Origin: an uncultured Prevotella sp.
GTDB lineage: Bacteria; Bacteroidota; Bacteroidia; Bacteroidales; Bacteroidaceae
Direction: 5' to 3'
DNA: 44,589 nt
NCBI GenBank assembly: GCA_900553595.1
Contig: USEC01000016.1
Coordinates: 1 to 44,589, forward strand
Below are positions 25,088 to 34,577 of this stretch, piece after piece. Under the pieces are notes generated by a model. The model was given only the letters and a program-made list of their open reading frames with translations, did no database searches and was not told where the DNA came from. The position numbers were made by a program, and so were the translations under genes. The stretch's first letter is position 1; each line of letters begins with the position of its first letter.

Positions 25088-25199
25088 TCTGATTAATAAT
25101 ATTTTACAACCGCAATAAAAAGAAGCCTTGTTTGTATCGTAAACAAGGCTTCTTTTGCCTGTAAACAAGGCTTGTTTGCAATGCAAGGAAGCCTTGTTT
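25088..25199 (+). repeat. 112-bp four-unit element, copy D
   Basis: The units start at 25119, 25141, 25163 and 25185 (exact 22-bp period): AAAGAAGCCTTGTTT, AAACAAGGCTTCTTT, AAACAAGGCTTGTTT and AAGGAAGCCTTGTTT. Spacers are GTATCGT, TGCCTGT and GCAATGC. The leader is the most decayed of the six (TCTGATTAATA), but TTACA keeps its position in the 20-bp gap. It follows the EEP gene by about 35 bp in the same direction. Confidence 0.9.
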
Positions 25200-25256
25200 G
25201 CAGACGCGGCAAATAATGATGTGGTGGCAACGGCATTTACAAACTTGCAAAATCGC

Positions 25257-25288
25257 TTGCCACTACCATTTCTTTTTGCTAATTTTGC
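25257..25288 (+). promoter_or_regulatory. Bacteroides-type promoter of the CCA-adding enzyme gene
   Basis: A -33 TTGC at 25257-25260 and a -7 TAATTTTGC at 25280-25288 are separated by 19 bp, the typical Bacteroidota arrangement. The ATG at 25339 lies 50 bp further on. Confidence 0.65.
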
Positions 25289-25338
25289 ATGATATAAGCA
25301 GCGCCCATCCTTGGCGCAATCACGACAGACAGACAAGC

Positions 25339-26811
25339 ATGAAGATTTATACCGATGCCGAACTGGCACAGATTCTCGATAAAGACATATTCCACAAGAT
25401 AGGCGAAGTGGCCGACGAGTTGCAGATGGAATGCTATCTCGTGGGCGGCTATGTGCGTGACATTTTCCTCGAACGCCCCACCAACGACATCGACGTAGTG
25501 GTGGTGGGCAGCGGCATCGAGGTGGCAAAGGCGTTGCAGCAACGCCTGGGACGCAATACACGCACGGGTGCATGGAAGGCACACCTCGCCGTCTATCGCA
25601 ACTTCGGCACCGCCCAGGTGAAGTATCACGACACCGAAGTGGAGTTCGTCGGGGCGCGTCGCGAGAGCTACACCCACGACTCGCGCAAACCGATAGTGGA
25701 GGACGGCACGCTGGAGGACGACCAGAACCGCCGCGACTTCACCATCAACGCCATGGCGGTGTGCCTGAACAGGGAGCGGTTCGGCGAACTCGTCGATCCG
25801 TTCGACGGCATTTTCGACCTTGAGGACGGCATAATACGCACGCCGCTCGACCCCGACATCACCTTCAGCGACGACCCTCTGCGCATGATGCGGTGCGTGC
25901 GATTCTCCACACAACTCAAGTTTTTCATCGACGACGAGACTTTCGAGGCCCTCGGGCGCAATGCCGAGCGCATCAAGATAATAAGCGGTGAGCGCATAGC
26001 CGACGAACTTAACAAGATAATGCTCGCCTCGCAGCCCAGCCGTGGGTTTGTGGAACTGCAACGCTGCGGGCTGCTTCAGCTCATAATGCCCGAACTTGCC
26101 GCACTCGACATAGTGGAGACGCGCAACGGAAGGGCGCACAAGAACAACTTCTACCACACGCTTGAGGTGCTCGACAATGTGGCTGAAAAGAGCGACAACC
26201 TATGGCTGCGCTGGGCTGCGCTGCTGCACGATGTGGGCAAGACGAAGTCGAAACGCTGGGAACCTGCCATAGGATGGACCTTCCACAACCACAACTTCAT
26301 AGGCGCAAAGATGGTACCTGAGATGTTCCGGCGCATGAAACTGCCCATGGACATGAAGATGAAGTATGTGCAGAAACTCGTGGACCTGCACATGCGACCC
26401 ATCGCCATCGCCGACGAGGAGGTGACCGACAGCGCCGTGCGCCGTCTGTTGAGCGACGCGGGCGACGACATCGACGACCTGATGACACTCTGCGAGGCTG
26501 ACATCACAAGCAAGAACGCGTGTCGCAAACGCCAGTTCCTTGAGAACTTCCGCATGGTGCGCGAGAAAATCACCGACCTCAAGGAGCGCGACTACAAGCG
26601 GCTTCTGCAGCCGGTAATCGACGGCAACGAGATAATGGAGATGTTCCACCTGCGCCCCTGCCGCGAGGTGGGTACGCTGAAACAGACCCTCAAGGACGCA
26701 GTGCTCGACAATCGGGTGGCAAACGAGCGCGAGCCGCTCATGCAACTGCTCATGCAGAAGGCAAAGGATATGGGACTTGTGCAGGAGAACGCAGTTCCTT
26801 CCGACACTTGA
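25339..26811 (+). CDS. CCA tRNA nucleotidyltransferase / poly(A) polymerase family protein with HD domain
   Basis: I chose the ATG at 25339 (490 residues), just after a good promoter; the open frame upstream runs through the repeat element. The nucleotidyltransferase core shows YLVGGYVRD and NDIDVVVVG (catalytic Asp pair), then RRDFTINAMA, DPLRMMRCVRFSTQL and ERIADELNKIM, the class II CCA-enzyme order. An HD domain follows (about 265-400) with LLHDVGKTK. The enzyme adds or repairs the CCA end of tRNA; the HD domain adds a phosphohydrolase activity in many members. A poly(A) polymerase role cannot be excluded, but CCA addition is the usual role in Bacteroidota. Confidence 0.9.
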   Translation: MKIYTDAELAQILDKDIFHKIGEVADELQMECYLVGGYVRDIFLERPTNDIDVVVVGSGIEVAKALQQRLGRNTRTGAWKAHLAVYRNFGTAQVKYHDTEVEFVGARRESYTHDSRKPIVEDGTLEDDQNRRDFTINAMAVCLNRERFGELVDPFDGIFDLEDGIIRTPLDPDITFSDDPLRMMRCVRFSTQLKFFIDDETFEALGRNAERIKIISGERIADELNKIMLASQPSRGFVELQRCGLLQLIMPELAALDIVETRNGRAHKNNFYHTLEVLDNVAEKSDNLWLRWAALLHDVGKTKSKRWEPAIGWTFHNHNFIGAKMVPEMFRRMKLPMDMKMKYVQKLVDLHMRPIAIADEEVTDSAVRRLLSDAGDDIDDLMTLCEADITSKNACRKRQFLENFRMVREKITDLKERDYKRLLQPVIDGNEIMEMFHLRPCREVGTLKQTLKDAVLDNRVANEREPLMQLLMQKAKDMGLVQENAVPSDT

Positions 26812-26847
26812 TTTTCCGCAGATTTCGAGAAAAATATTCGCTGTGTG

Positions 26848-26895
26848 TGCGGCACTATGCCATGACTCATTAATCGGAGCCGGCATAGTGTCGCA
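26848..26895 (+). terminator. Hairpin terminator after the CCA-adding enzyme gene
   Basis: The arms 26848-26861 and 26882-26895 pair over 14 bp (one G-T pair) with a 20-base loop, and a T-rich stretch follows (from 26896, with a T7 run near 26925). The rest of the gap to 27131 is the AT-rich efflux promoter. Confidence 0.65.
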
Positions 26896-27002
26896 TTCAT
26901 GTTTTTGTATTGTTCTTTTTTTCTTATGCGAAACAAGGAACATGATTGTGGAGAAATAGGTAAAGTCTTGAATAAAAGTTGTTAAATATTTCTCATTGTT
27001 AG

Positions 27003-27033
27003 AACAACATATTAATAATGTTGGTAATTTTGC
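27003..27033 (+). promoter_or_regulatory. Efflux operon promoter with overlapping palindrome
   Basis: The -7 element TAATTTTGC (27025-27033) lies about 98 bp before the adaptor gene. Directly upstream, AACAACAT and ATGTTGGT form an imperfect inverted repeat around ATTAATA (about 27004-27026), covering the region where a -33 element would be. This is a plausible operator for a repressor encoded elsewhere. Confidence 0.45.
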
Positions 27034-27131
27034 ACACGAAAATTCCGAGTTATTGGTCGGGTTTTCGGTTTTTGAAATCGCTAAGGATAAACTATAAATA
27101 CGAACAAAATAAATAATTTGTAGATACAGGT

Positions 27132-28334
27132 ATGAAAAAAGCAAAGATTTTATTGGTTGCAGCCTTGGCTGTAGCACTCGCCTCTTGTGGCGGCAAAAAA
27201 AGTGGCGGAAAGCCTAACTTCGGCGACAACGAGTATGCCGTGCGCACATTGCAGGGCCAGGATGCCGAGTTGCAGACTACTTATCCTGCAACAATCAAGG
27301 GTGTGCAGGATGTAGAAATACGTCCGAAAGTGTCGGGATTCATCACAAAACTCTGCGTCAAGGAAGGCCAGCAGGTGAAGGCAGGACAGCTCCTCTTCGT
27401 CATCGACAACGTGACCTACGCTGCCGCAGTGCGTCAGGCAAGGGCCGCAGTGAATGCTGCAAAGGCACAGCTCAACACCGCCAAGCTCACTTACAACAAC
27501 TCTGAGAAGCTCTTCAAGAACAACGTCATTGGTTCATACGAACTCCAATCGACAAAGAACGCAATGGAAAGTGCAGCTGCACAGCTTGCACAGGCCGAGG
27601 CGGCATACGTTTCTGCAAAGCAAAACCTCGACTTCTGCTATGTCACAAGCCCTGCAACGGGTGTCATAGGCGACCTGCCTTACCGTGTGGGAGCACTCGT
27701 GAGCGCATCAAACCAGCAGCCGCTCACCACCGTTTCAAACATCAGCACAATGCAGGTGTATTTCTCGGTGACTGAAAAGGACCTCCTCGAAATGTCGAAG
27801 ACAGAGGGCGGCACACACGCTGCAATCAACAGTTTTCCTGCAGTGAAGCTGCAGCTCGCCGACGGAACTATCTATAACCATCCCGGAAAGGTGGCTACCG
27901 TGAGCGGAGTCATCGACCCGACGACAGGTACGGTAAGCATGCGTGCCGACTTCCCCAACCCCGAACAGCTGCTCAAGAGCGGTGCCTCAGGCTCAATCGT
28001 GGTGCCTCACGTTTCCGCTTCTGCCATCGTTGTTCCGCAGGATGCCGTTGCACAGGTGCAGGACAGATACTTCGTATATGTCGTAGGCAAGGACAACAAG
28101 GTGAAATACACCGCCGTTACCGTCAATCCCAACGACGACGGCAAGAACTATATCATCACTTCCGGTGTCAGCATAGGCGACCGTATCGTGGTGAACGGCA
28201 TCTCTTCGCTCACCGACGGCATGGAAATCAAGCCCGTGACAGAGGCACAGTATGCTGAAAAGCTCAAGCAGACAGAGGCTATCGGCGCCGACCAGGGCGA
28301 CCTCTCGAAGCTGAAAAAGCACTTCGGAAAGTAA
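27132..28334 (+). CDS. RND efflux periplasmic adaptor (membrane fusion) lipoprotein
   Basis: The 400-residue protein has a lipoprotein signal (MKKAKILLVAALAVALASC, Cys19). It then has the AcrA/MexA order: IRPKVSGFITKLCVKEGQQVKAGQLLFVID (biotinyl-lipoyl half), a coiled-coil hairpin (about 100-165), LDFCYVTSPATGVIGDLPYRVGALVS (second lipoyl half), a beta-barrel domain and a C-terminal membrane-proximal domain. It links the inner-membrane pump to the outer-membrane channel. It is the first gene of a three-gene operon and lies downstream of the palindromic promoter. The substrate is unknown. Confidence 0.93.
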   Translation: MKKAKILLVAALAVALASCGGKKSGGKPNFGDNEYAVRTLQGQDAELQTTYPATIKGVQDVEIRPKVSGFITKLCVKEGQQVKAGQLLFVIDNVTYAAAVRQARAAVNAAKAQLNTAKLTYNNSEKLFKNNVIGSYELQSTKNAMESAAAQLAQAEAAYVSAKQNLDFCYVTSPATGVIGDLPYRVGALVSASNQQPLTTVSNISTMQVYFSVTEKDLLEMSKTEGGTHAAINSFPAVKLQLADGTIYNHPGKVATVSGVIDPTTGTVSMRADFPNPEQLLKSGASGSIVVPHVSASAIVVPQDAVAQVQDRYFVYVVGKDNKVKYTAVTVNPNDDGKNYIITSGVSIGDRIVVNGISSLTDGMEIKPVTEAQYAEKLKQTEAIGADQGDLSKLKKHFGK

Positions 28335-28461
28335 AATTCAGCCGGAAAGCAAATGAAGTTCAGCAGCCGCCGGAATCGTGAACGGGCAGAAATGAAGCCC
28401 ACACTGCAGGGCGGAACGCCGACTTCTTGGCATTTTTCACATTCTAAACAAGTAAAAGAAA

Positions 28462-31400
28462 ATGAAATTAGATAGATTTATCAAGCGCCCGGTGCTCTCC
28501 ACGGTGATTTCAATCCTCGTGGTAATCCTGGGTGTCATCGGCTTGGTGTCGCTGCCTATCGAGCAGTATCCTAACATCGCACCGCCGACAATCATGGTGC
28601 GTGCAGCCTACACGGGTGCCAATGCCGAGACCGTGATGAACTCAGTGCTCGCTCCGCTGGAGGAGCAAATCAACGGTGTGGAGGGCATGACATACATGAC
28701 TTCAAGCGCCACCAACGACGGTTCGGCGTCAATCACCGTATTCTTCAAGCAGGGTATGAACGCCGACATGTGTCAGGTGAACGTTCAGAACCGTGTGTCG
28801 CAGGCTTCGGCACTGCTCCCTGCCGAGGTGACAAGAGCCGGTGTGCAGGTGATGAAACGACAGTCGTCAACGGTAATCCTATTCGGTCTTACCGCAACCG
28901 ACGACCGTTACGACGACGAATTCCTCGCCAACTACGCCAACATCAACGTCGTTCCAGCCATCAAGCGTGTGAACGGTGTGGGTGAGTGTCAGTGCTTCTC
29001 GCAGAAGGACTACACCATGCGCCTCTGGATTGACCCCGTGAAGATGAAGAGCTACGGCTTGATTCCTTCCGACCTTACCGGTGTCCTCGCGCAGCAGAAC
29101 ATCGAAGCCGCTCCGGGTTCGGTGGGCGAGAACAGCGACAACCAGTATCAATACACCTTCAGATACAAAGGACGCCTCAAGACTCCGGAGGAGTTCGGCG
29201 ACATGATAATCAAATCCACACAGGCAGGACAGACCATCCGCGTGAAGGATGTGGCTCGTGTGGAAATGGGAGCACTTGCCTATTCGGTGTCGTCACAGCT
29301 CAACGGCATGTCGTCAGTGACCATGATGGTGACACAGACCGCAGGTTCTAACGCTACGGAAATCGCAAGCAATGTCAAGAAACTGCTTGCCGAGCAGGAG
29401 AAGACACTCCCGCCGGGACTCCAGTTCGATGTGATGCAGGATGTGACGGAGTTCCTCTTCGCCTCAATCGAGGACCTTGTGAAGACTCTTCTTGAGGCCT
29501 TCCTGCTCGTGTTCATCGTGGTTTACGTCTTCTTGCAGGACACACGCTCCACGCTTATCCCGTTGATTGCCGTGCCGGTGTCGTTGATTGGTACGTTCTT
29601 CTTCCTCTATGTGTTCGGCTTCTCGCTCAACCTTCTCACGCTGGCAGCCCTTGTGCTTGCCATCGCCATCGTGGTGGATGATGCCATTGTGGTGGTCGAG
29701 GCGGTGCATGCCAAGCTCGACCTCGGCTACAAGTCGGCACGACAGGCGTCGATCGATGCCATGAACGAAATTTCGGGAGCCATCATCTCCATCACGCTTG
29801 TTATGTCGGCGGTGTTCGTTCCGGTGTCGTTCATCGGCGGAACATCAGGTACTTTCTATCGTGAGTTCGGTATAACGATGGCCATCTCCATCATCATCTC
29901 CGCCCTTAACGCCCTTACCCTCTCTCCGGCTCTGTGTGCAATCCTGCTGAAACCGAAGAACGAGGACGGCTCGGAACGTAAGATGTCGATCGTCGATCGC
30001 TTCCATGCTGCCTTCAATGCATCCTACGAAAAGGTGCAGGGACATTATAGGAATGGTGTACGTCGCCTTGTTGAGCGTCCCGTTCTGGCCATAGGTGCAG
30101 TCGTTTTGGGTATCGTTGCGATGGGATTGCTCATGACAACAACCAAGACAGGACTTGTGCCTGACGAGGATACAGGTACTGTTTTCTGTACGGTTTCAAC
30201 ACCTCCGGGTACCTCAATGAAGAAGACTCAGGATGTAATGGATGAAGTTGATCGTATGCTCGCAACCAATCCTGCCATTGAAAGCCGCATGCGCATCACC
30301 GGTTACAACTTCATTGCCGGTCAAGGTTCCAACCAGGGAACATTCATTGTCAAGCTGAAATCGTTCGAAGAGCGTCAGAAAATGGAGGGACCGCTGAAGT
30401 ATATCGGCGTTCACAACCTTGGTTCAAGCATGGTGCTCGGTATGATTTACAAGCAGACGGCAGCCATAAAGGGTGCCCAGATTCTCGCCTTCCAGCCGCC
30501 TATGGTGCAGGGATTCTCCGCAACCAACGGTCTGACATTCTCCATGCAGGACCGCACCGGTGGCGATGTGAACAAGTTCTACGATGTAACCCAGAAGTTT
30601 ATCGCCGAGCTTAACAAGCGTCCTGAAATCTCGAACGCCATGACTTCGTACAACACGAAGTACCCGCAGTACAAGATTGATGTTGATGTTGCGAAGTGTA
30701 AGCAAAGCGGTATCGACCCGTCGTCAGTACTTTCCACCATGCAGGGATATTACGGCGGTATGTATGCATCCAACTTCAACAGCTACGGAAAGCTTTACCG
30801 TGTGTATATCCAGGCTCCTCCGCAGTCCCGTGCCGACCTCAAGAGTCTCGACAACATCTATGTCCGCACCTCAGCGGGTGAGATGTCGCCCATCAAGGAG
30901 TATGTGAGTCTGAGCCGTGTATATGGTCCTCAGGAAATCGATCGCTTCAACCTCTTCACCTCTATCAATGTGAATGCATCGGCAGCTGACGGTTATTCCA
31001 CCGGCGACGCCTTGAATGCGATGGCGGAAGTGGCCAAGACCGCTCTGCCGCAGGGCTACACTTACGAGTTCTCCGGCCTTACCCGTAACGAGCAGGAGTC
31101 GTCCAACTCCACAGCGATAATCTTCGTGCTCTGTCTGACATTCGTTTATCTGATTCTGTCGGCACAGTATGAGAGCTACCTTCTGCCTCTCTCCGTTATC
31201 CTTTCCATACCGTTCGGTCTGGCAGGAGCGTTCCTCTTCGCCAACCTCTTCGGCAAGAACAACGACATCTACATGCAGATTGCGCTCATCATGCTTATGG
31301 GTCTGTTGGCAAAGAACGCCATCCTTATCGTGCAGTTCGCCCTTGAACGCCGCCAGACGGGTATGGCTATCTCATGGTCGGCAGTGCTCGGTGCCACGGC

Positions 31401-31713
31401 ACGTCTGCGTCCTATCCTCATGACCTCGTTGGCAATGATTATCGGTCTGTTGCCTATGCTTATGCCGTGGGGCGTAGGTTACAACGGAAACATGACTCTC
31501 GGTGCTGCCGCTATCGGTGGTATGCTCATTGGTATGCTTTGCCAAATCATGGTCGTTCCGGCTCTGTTCTACATCTTCCAGACCTTGCAGGAGAAGGTGA
31601 AGCCGATAGAATTCGAGGGCGACAATGCAAATGTTGATACCGAAATCAAGCAGTACACCAACCCGTACGTTGCCGGTGCGCTCCAGGAACAGATTGAAAA
31701 GAAAAACAAATAA
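28462..31713 (+). CDS. RND efflux pump permease, HAE1/AcrB type
   Basis: The 1083-residue inner-membrane pump has the full HAE1 layout: MKLDRFIKRPVLSTVISILVV at the start, twelve predicted helices in two halves and two large periplasmic loops. The proton relay is present: AIVVDDAIVVVEAVH (Asp pair in TM4) and GLLAKNAILIVQFALERRQ (Lys in TM10). It exports hydrophobic or amphiphilic compounds by proton antiport as a trimer. It follows the adaptor gene by 127 bp. The last 45 residues are a polar tail (VDTEIKQYTNPYVAGALQEQI). Confidence 0.95.
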   Translation: MKLDRFIKRPVLSTVISILVVILGVIGLVSLPIEQYPNIAPPTIMVRAAYTGANAETVMNSVLAPLEEQINGVEGMTYMTSSATNDGSASITVFFKQGMNADMCQVNVQNRVSQASALLPAEVTRAGVQVMKRQSSTVILFGLTATDDRYDDEFLANYANINVVPAIKRVNGVGECQCFSQKDYTMRLWIDPVKMKSYGLIPSDLTGVLAQQNIEAAPGSVGENSDNQYQYTFRYKGRLKTPEEFGDMIIKSTQAGQTIRVKDVARVEMGALAYSVSSQLNGMSSVTMMVTQTAGSNATEIASNVKKLLAEQEKTLPPGLQFDVMQDVTEFLFASIEDLVKTLLEAFLLVFIVVYVFLQDTRSTLIPLIAVPVSLIGTFFFLYVFGFSLNLLTLAALVLAIAIVVDDAIVVVEAVHAKLDLGYKSARQASIDAMNEISGAIISITLVMSAVFVPVSFIGGTSGTFYREFGITMAISIIISALNALTLSPALCAILLKPKNEDGSERKMSIVDRFHAAFNASYEKVQGHYRNGVRRLVERPVLAIGAVVLGIVAMGLLMTTTKTGLVPDEDTGTVFCTVSTPPGTSMKKTQDVMDEVDRMLATNPAIESRMRITGYNFIAGQGSNQGTFIVKLKSFEERQKMEGPLKYIGVHNLGSSMVLGMIYKQTAAIKGAQILAFQPPMVQGFSATNGLTFSMQDRTGGDVNKFYDVTQKFIAELNKRPEISNAMTSYNTKYPQYKIDVDVAKCKQSGIDPSSVLSTMQGYYGGMYASNFNSYGKLYRVYIQAPPQSRADLKSLDNIYVRTSAGEMSPIKEYVSLSRVYGPQEIDRFNLFTSINVNASAADGYSTGDALNAMAEVAKTALPQGYTYEFSGLTRNEQESSNSTAIIFVLCLTFVYLILSAQYESYLLPLSVILSIPFGLAGAFLFANLFGKNNDIYMQIALIMLMGLLAKNAILIVQFALERRQTGMAISWSAVLGATARLRPILMTSLAMIIGLLPMLMPWGVGYNGNMTLGAAAIGGMLIGMLCQIMVVPALFYIFQTLQEKVKPIEFEGDNANVDTEIKQYTNPYVAGALQEQIEKKNK

Positions 31714-31821
31714 GGATTCAGAAGTGAGGAAACCGGCTGCCGCTCCCGTCTGCCGGAATGCGAAAGGCGCACGACCCGGCTCCCGGTTGCCTCTATTTCT
31801 TAACTTATAAACGAAGAAACA

Positions 31822-33207
31822 ATGAAACTCAAGAAAGCAATACTTTTCGCTTCTGCCGCCCTTCTGATGAGCAGTTGCGGAATATACACAAAATACGAGC
31901 GTCCGGAGGTGAATGCCAAAGGACTTGTGCGTGATGCCAAGAGCGACGCCGACACACTCGCTGTGGCCGACACCGCAAGCTTCGGCAACCTGCCTTGGCG
32001 CAGTGTCTTCACCGACCCGCAGCTGCAACAGCTCATCGAACAGGGCTTGAAGAACAACACGAACATGCTCAACGCCGCTCTCAACGTGAAGATGGTGGAG
32101 GATCAGCTCCTTATCGCCAAGCTTGCGTTTGTGCCCGGATTCACCTTCTCTCCGCAGGGAACCATCGCCTCATGGGACGGCAACAAGGCCACAAAGACCT
32201 ACTCGCTGCCCGTCACTGCAAGCTGGAGCATCGACCTCTTCGGCAACCTTCTCAACCAGAAGCGTTCGGCACAGATGGCTCTTCTCGCCACAAAGGACTA
32301 CCAACTCGTGGTCCAGACCAAGGTGATAAGCAACATTGCCAACATCTACTACACCCTGCTCATGCTCGACAAGCAGTTGCAGGTGGTGGATAATATGACA
32401 AAACTTACTGAAGAGACATGGAATATCATGAAGATTCAGAAGGAACTTGGTCGTGTGAAGGAGACAAGTGTGCAGAGTGCTGAGGCCAACATGTATTCGG
32501 TTAAGGCGCAGAGCACCGAACTGAAGCGGCAGATACGCGAGACGGAGAACTCCCTCTCGCTGCTCCTCGGACAGCAGGCCCAGCACATAAGCCGCGGCAC
32601 TTTCGAGAACCAGTCGCTCCCCTCCGAGTTCTCAACGGGTGTAGGCTTGCAGCTTCTCTCCAACCGTCCCGACGTGCACTACGCCGAGATGTCGCTCGCA
32701 CAGTGCTTCTATGATGTCAATACAGCGCGTTCGCGCTTCTATCCCAACATCACTATCTCCGGCACTGGAGCCTTCACCAACTCCGGTGGCGGCGGCATCA
32801 CCAACCCCGGCAAGTGGCTTCTCTCGGCTGTCGGCAGCCTTACACAACCCATTTTCGCCCACGGCCAGCTCGTGGCAGGACTGAAAGTGGCAAAGTCCAA
32901 GCAGGAACAGGCCTACAACACTTGGCAGAACGCCGTGCTGTCGGCAGGCAGTGAGGTGAGCAACGCCCTCGTCCTCTACAACTCTTCGGCAGAGAAGAGC
33001 GAGCTTGAAGCAAAGCAAGTGGAGAGCTTGAAGAAGAATGTGGAGTACAACAAGATGTTGTTCAACGACGGTTCTGCCACATATCTTGAAGTAATCACCG
33101 CACAGCAGAGTCTGCTCAACGCCGAACTCTCCAAGGTGCAGGACGACTTCTACAAGATGCAGGCAGTCGTGAACCTCTACTATGCACTTGGAGGCGGAAG
33201 ATATTAG
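31822..33207 (+). CDS. RND efflux outer-membrane factor lipoprotein (OprM/NodT type)
   Basis: The 461-residue lipoprotein (MKLKKAILFASAALLMSSC, Cys19) has the two-fold repeated helical-barrel pattern of TolC-like channels: LPWRSVFTDPQLQQLIEQGLKNN, SWSIDLFGNLLNQKRSAQ, then LLSNRPDVHYAEMSLAQCFYDVNTARSRFYPNI and a C-terminal repeat ending YYALGGG. It completes the tripartite pump with the adaptor and permease, all in one orientation with gaps of about 110-130 bp. Confidence 0.94.
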   Translation: MKLKKAILFASAALLMSSCGIYTKYERPEVNAKGLVRDAKSDADTLAVADTASFGNLPWRSVFTDPQLQQLIEQGLKNNTNMLNAALNVKMVEDQLLIAKLAFVPGFTFSPQGTIASWDGNKATKTYSLPVTASWSIDLFGNLLNQKRSAQMALLATKDYQLVVQTKVISNIANIYYTLLMLDKQLQVVDNMTKLTEETWNIMKIQKELGRVKETSVQSAEANMYSVKAQSTELKRQIRETENSLSLLLGQQAQHISRGTFENQSLPSEFSTGVGLQLLSNRPDVHYAEMSLAQCFYDVNTARSRFYPNITISGTGAFTNSGGGGITNPGKWLLSAVGSLTQPIFAHGQLVAGLKVAKSKQEQAYNTWQNAVLSAGSEVSNALVLYNSSAEKSELEAKQVESLKKNVEYNKMLFNDGSATYLEVITAQQSLLNAELSKVQDDFYKMQAVVNLYYALGGGRY

Positions 33208-33299
33208 AACCGGGAATTCCGTGTGTCGGGCTTCGGCATTGCAGCGTTTGCTGCTGCAGCCGGTCCGATAATCAAATTCAAATTTCAAAATTCAATATT

Positions 33300-34073
33300 A
33301 TGATTAGCGAAAAAGCATACGTTGATCCGAAAGCGAAAATCGGCAAGAACGTGACAATATACCCGTTCGCCTATATCGAGGGCGATGTTGAAATCGGCGA
33401 CGACTGCGTGATTTACCCCCATGTCAGCATTATGAACGGCACCCGTCTGGGCCGCGCCAACAAGGTTTTCCAAGGCACTGTGCTCGGTGCCGAGCCTCAG
33501 GACTTCAACTATAAAGGCGATGCCACACGCCTTGTGATTGGCGATGAGAACATATTCCGTGAGAACGTGGTAGTGAACCGTGCGACATTCTCCGACGGAG
33601 AGACCCGCATCGGCAACCGCAACTTCTTCATGGAGGGCGTACACATCTCCCACGACACCAAGGTGGACGACTATGTCACCTTCGGTTACGGTACGAAGAT
33701 TGCCGGCGACTGTGAGGTTCACAGTGCCGTTATATTCTCGTCGGGTGTCATTGTCAATTCCAATGTGCGCATCGGCGGTGCATCTATGGTTACGGGCGGT
33801 GTGCGCATCTCGCGCGACGTGCCTCCGTTCATTGTCGCCACCGACAACCCCGTGCGCTATGCCGGCGTGAACGAGACGCTGCTCAAGTCGTCGGGAACAT
33901 CGGAAAAGGTCATCAACCATATCGCAAACGCCTACCGTCTGGTGTTCCACGGACAGACAAGCGTCTTCGATGCCGTCATACAGATTAAGGAGCAGGTGCC
34001 TGATAGCAAGGAAATCAGGGCCATTGTGGACTTTATCAAGGATACGAAACTCGGCATCATAGGTAAGATGTAG
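33300..34073 (+). CDS. Divergent LpxA-family acyltransferase paralogue
   Basis: This 257-residue left-handed beta-helix protein aligns with LpxA along its full length, including the DVPPFIVATDNPVRYAGVN segment and the helical C-terminal domain. In LpxA it transfers a 3-hydroxyacyl chain from ACP to UDP-GlcNAc, the first step of lipid A. The catalytic-His region HISHD (E. coli H122/H125) is kept. Two other positions important in E. coli LpxA are changed: H144 is Asp here and H160 is Asn (VNSN). It is therefore probably a paralogue with altered substrate use, not the main lipid A enzyme, which Bacteroidales usually encode next to lpxC/fabZ. It lies 92 bp after the efflux operon and may share its transcript. 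Confidence 0.82.
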   Translation: MISEKAYVDPKAKIGKNVTIYPFAYIEGDVEIGDDCVIYPHVSIMNGTRLGRANKVFQGTVLGAEPQDFNYKGDATRLVIGDENIFRENVVVNRATFSDGETRIGNRNFFMEGVHISHDTKVDDYVTFGYGTKIAGDCEVHSAVIFSSGVIVNSNVRIGGASMVTGGVRISRDVPPFIVATDNPVRYAGVNETLLKSSGTSEKVINHIANAYRLVFHGQTSVFDAVIQIKEQVPDSKEIRAIVDFIKDTKLGIIGKM

Positions 34074-34192
34074 TTATTCATTTCATACCTTTTATATATT
34101 AGTGTTGTTAATTGAAGCGGCATGGCAGACGGTGATGTCTCCCATGTCGCTATATTTTTGCGGAAAGGTCTGCTTTTGTTGATGTTAGTGTA

Positions 34193-34426
34193 GGGAGTCA
34201 GGAGTTAAGAATACAGAAGTTAAGCCATTGGTTTCGGGGAGTCAGGAGTTAAGAATACAGAAGTTAAGCCATTGGTTTCGGGGAGTCAGAAGTTAAGAAT
34301 TCAGGAGTTAAGCCATTACCGATGCTCCTTCATTCCCTTTTCAATCCGGCAAAGCATTTGGCTTAACTTCTGTATTCTTAACTTCTGACTCCTTCAAAAA
34401 CATCTTCTGACTCCTTCAAAAACATC
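34193..34426. repeat. GAAGTTAAG-type intergenic repeat, copy 2, with 44-bp tandem units
   Basis: Three 44-bp units start at 34193, 34237 and 34281 (GGGAGTCAGGAGTTAAGAAT opens each; the third is degenerate). The inverted sequence follows at about 34350-34392 (AAAGCATTTGGCTTAACTTC and onward), so a stem of about 40 bp can form. The right end carries two copies of a 22-bp direct repeat (CTTCTGACTCCTTCAAAAAC, 34383 and 34405). Confidence 0.88.
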
Positions 34427-34525
34427 TTCTTCCTCCTTGCTCCTTTCCTCCTTAAACTCCTATAACTTCTGCTCTCGCTAAACTTAAAGAATATAAAAAA
34501 CTCCTCCCGACACACCGAAAAGTGT

Positions 34526-34533
34526 TATCTTTG
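34526..34533 (+). promoter_or_regulatory. -7 promoter element of the secreted hydrolase gene
   Basis: TATCTTTG matches TAnnTTTG and ends 44 bp before the preferred ATG at 34578. This excludes the GTG at 34533 as a start, because it overlaps the element. Confidence 0.5.
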
Positions 34534-34577
34534 TGGTTACCATGAAAATGGCGGAGCAAAAAAAACAATTCACGGCT

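Larger units (their letters stand above)
34074..34577. other. Gene-free region dominated by a repeat and a promoter
   Basis: This 504-bp gap holds copy 2 of the GAAGTTAAG repeat family (34193-34426) and the -7 promoter element of the hydrolase gene (34526-34533). I see no credible gene. Confidence 0.65.
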
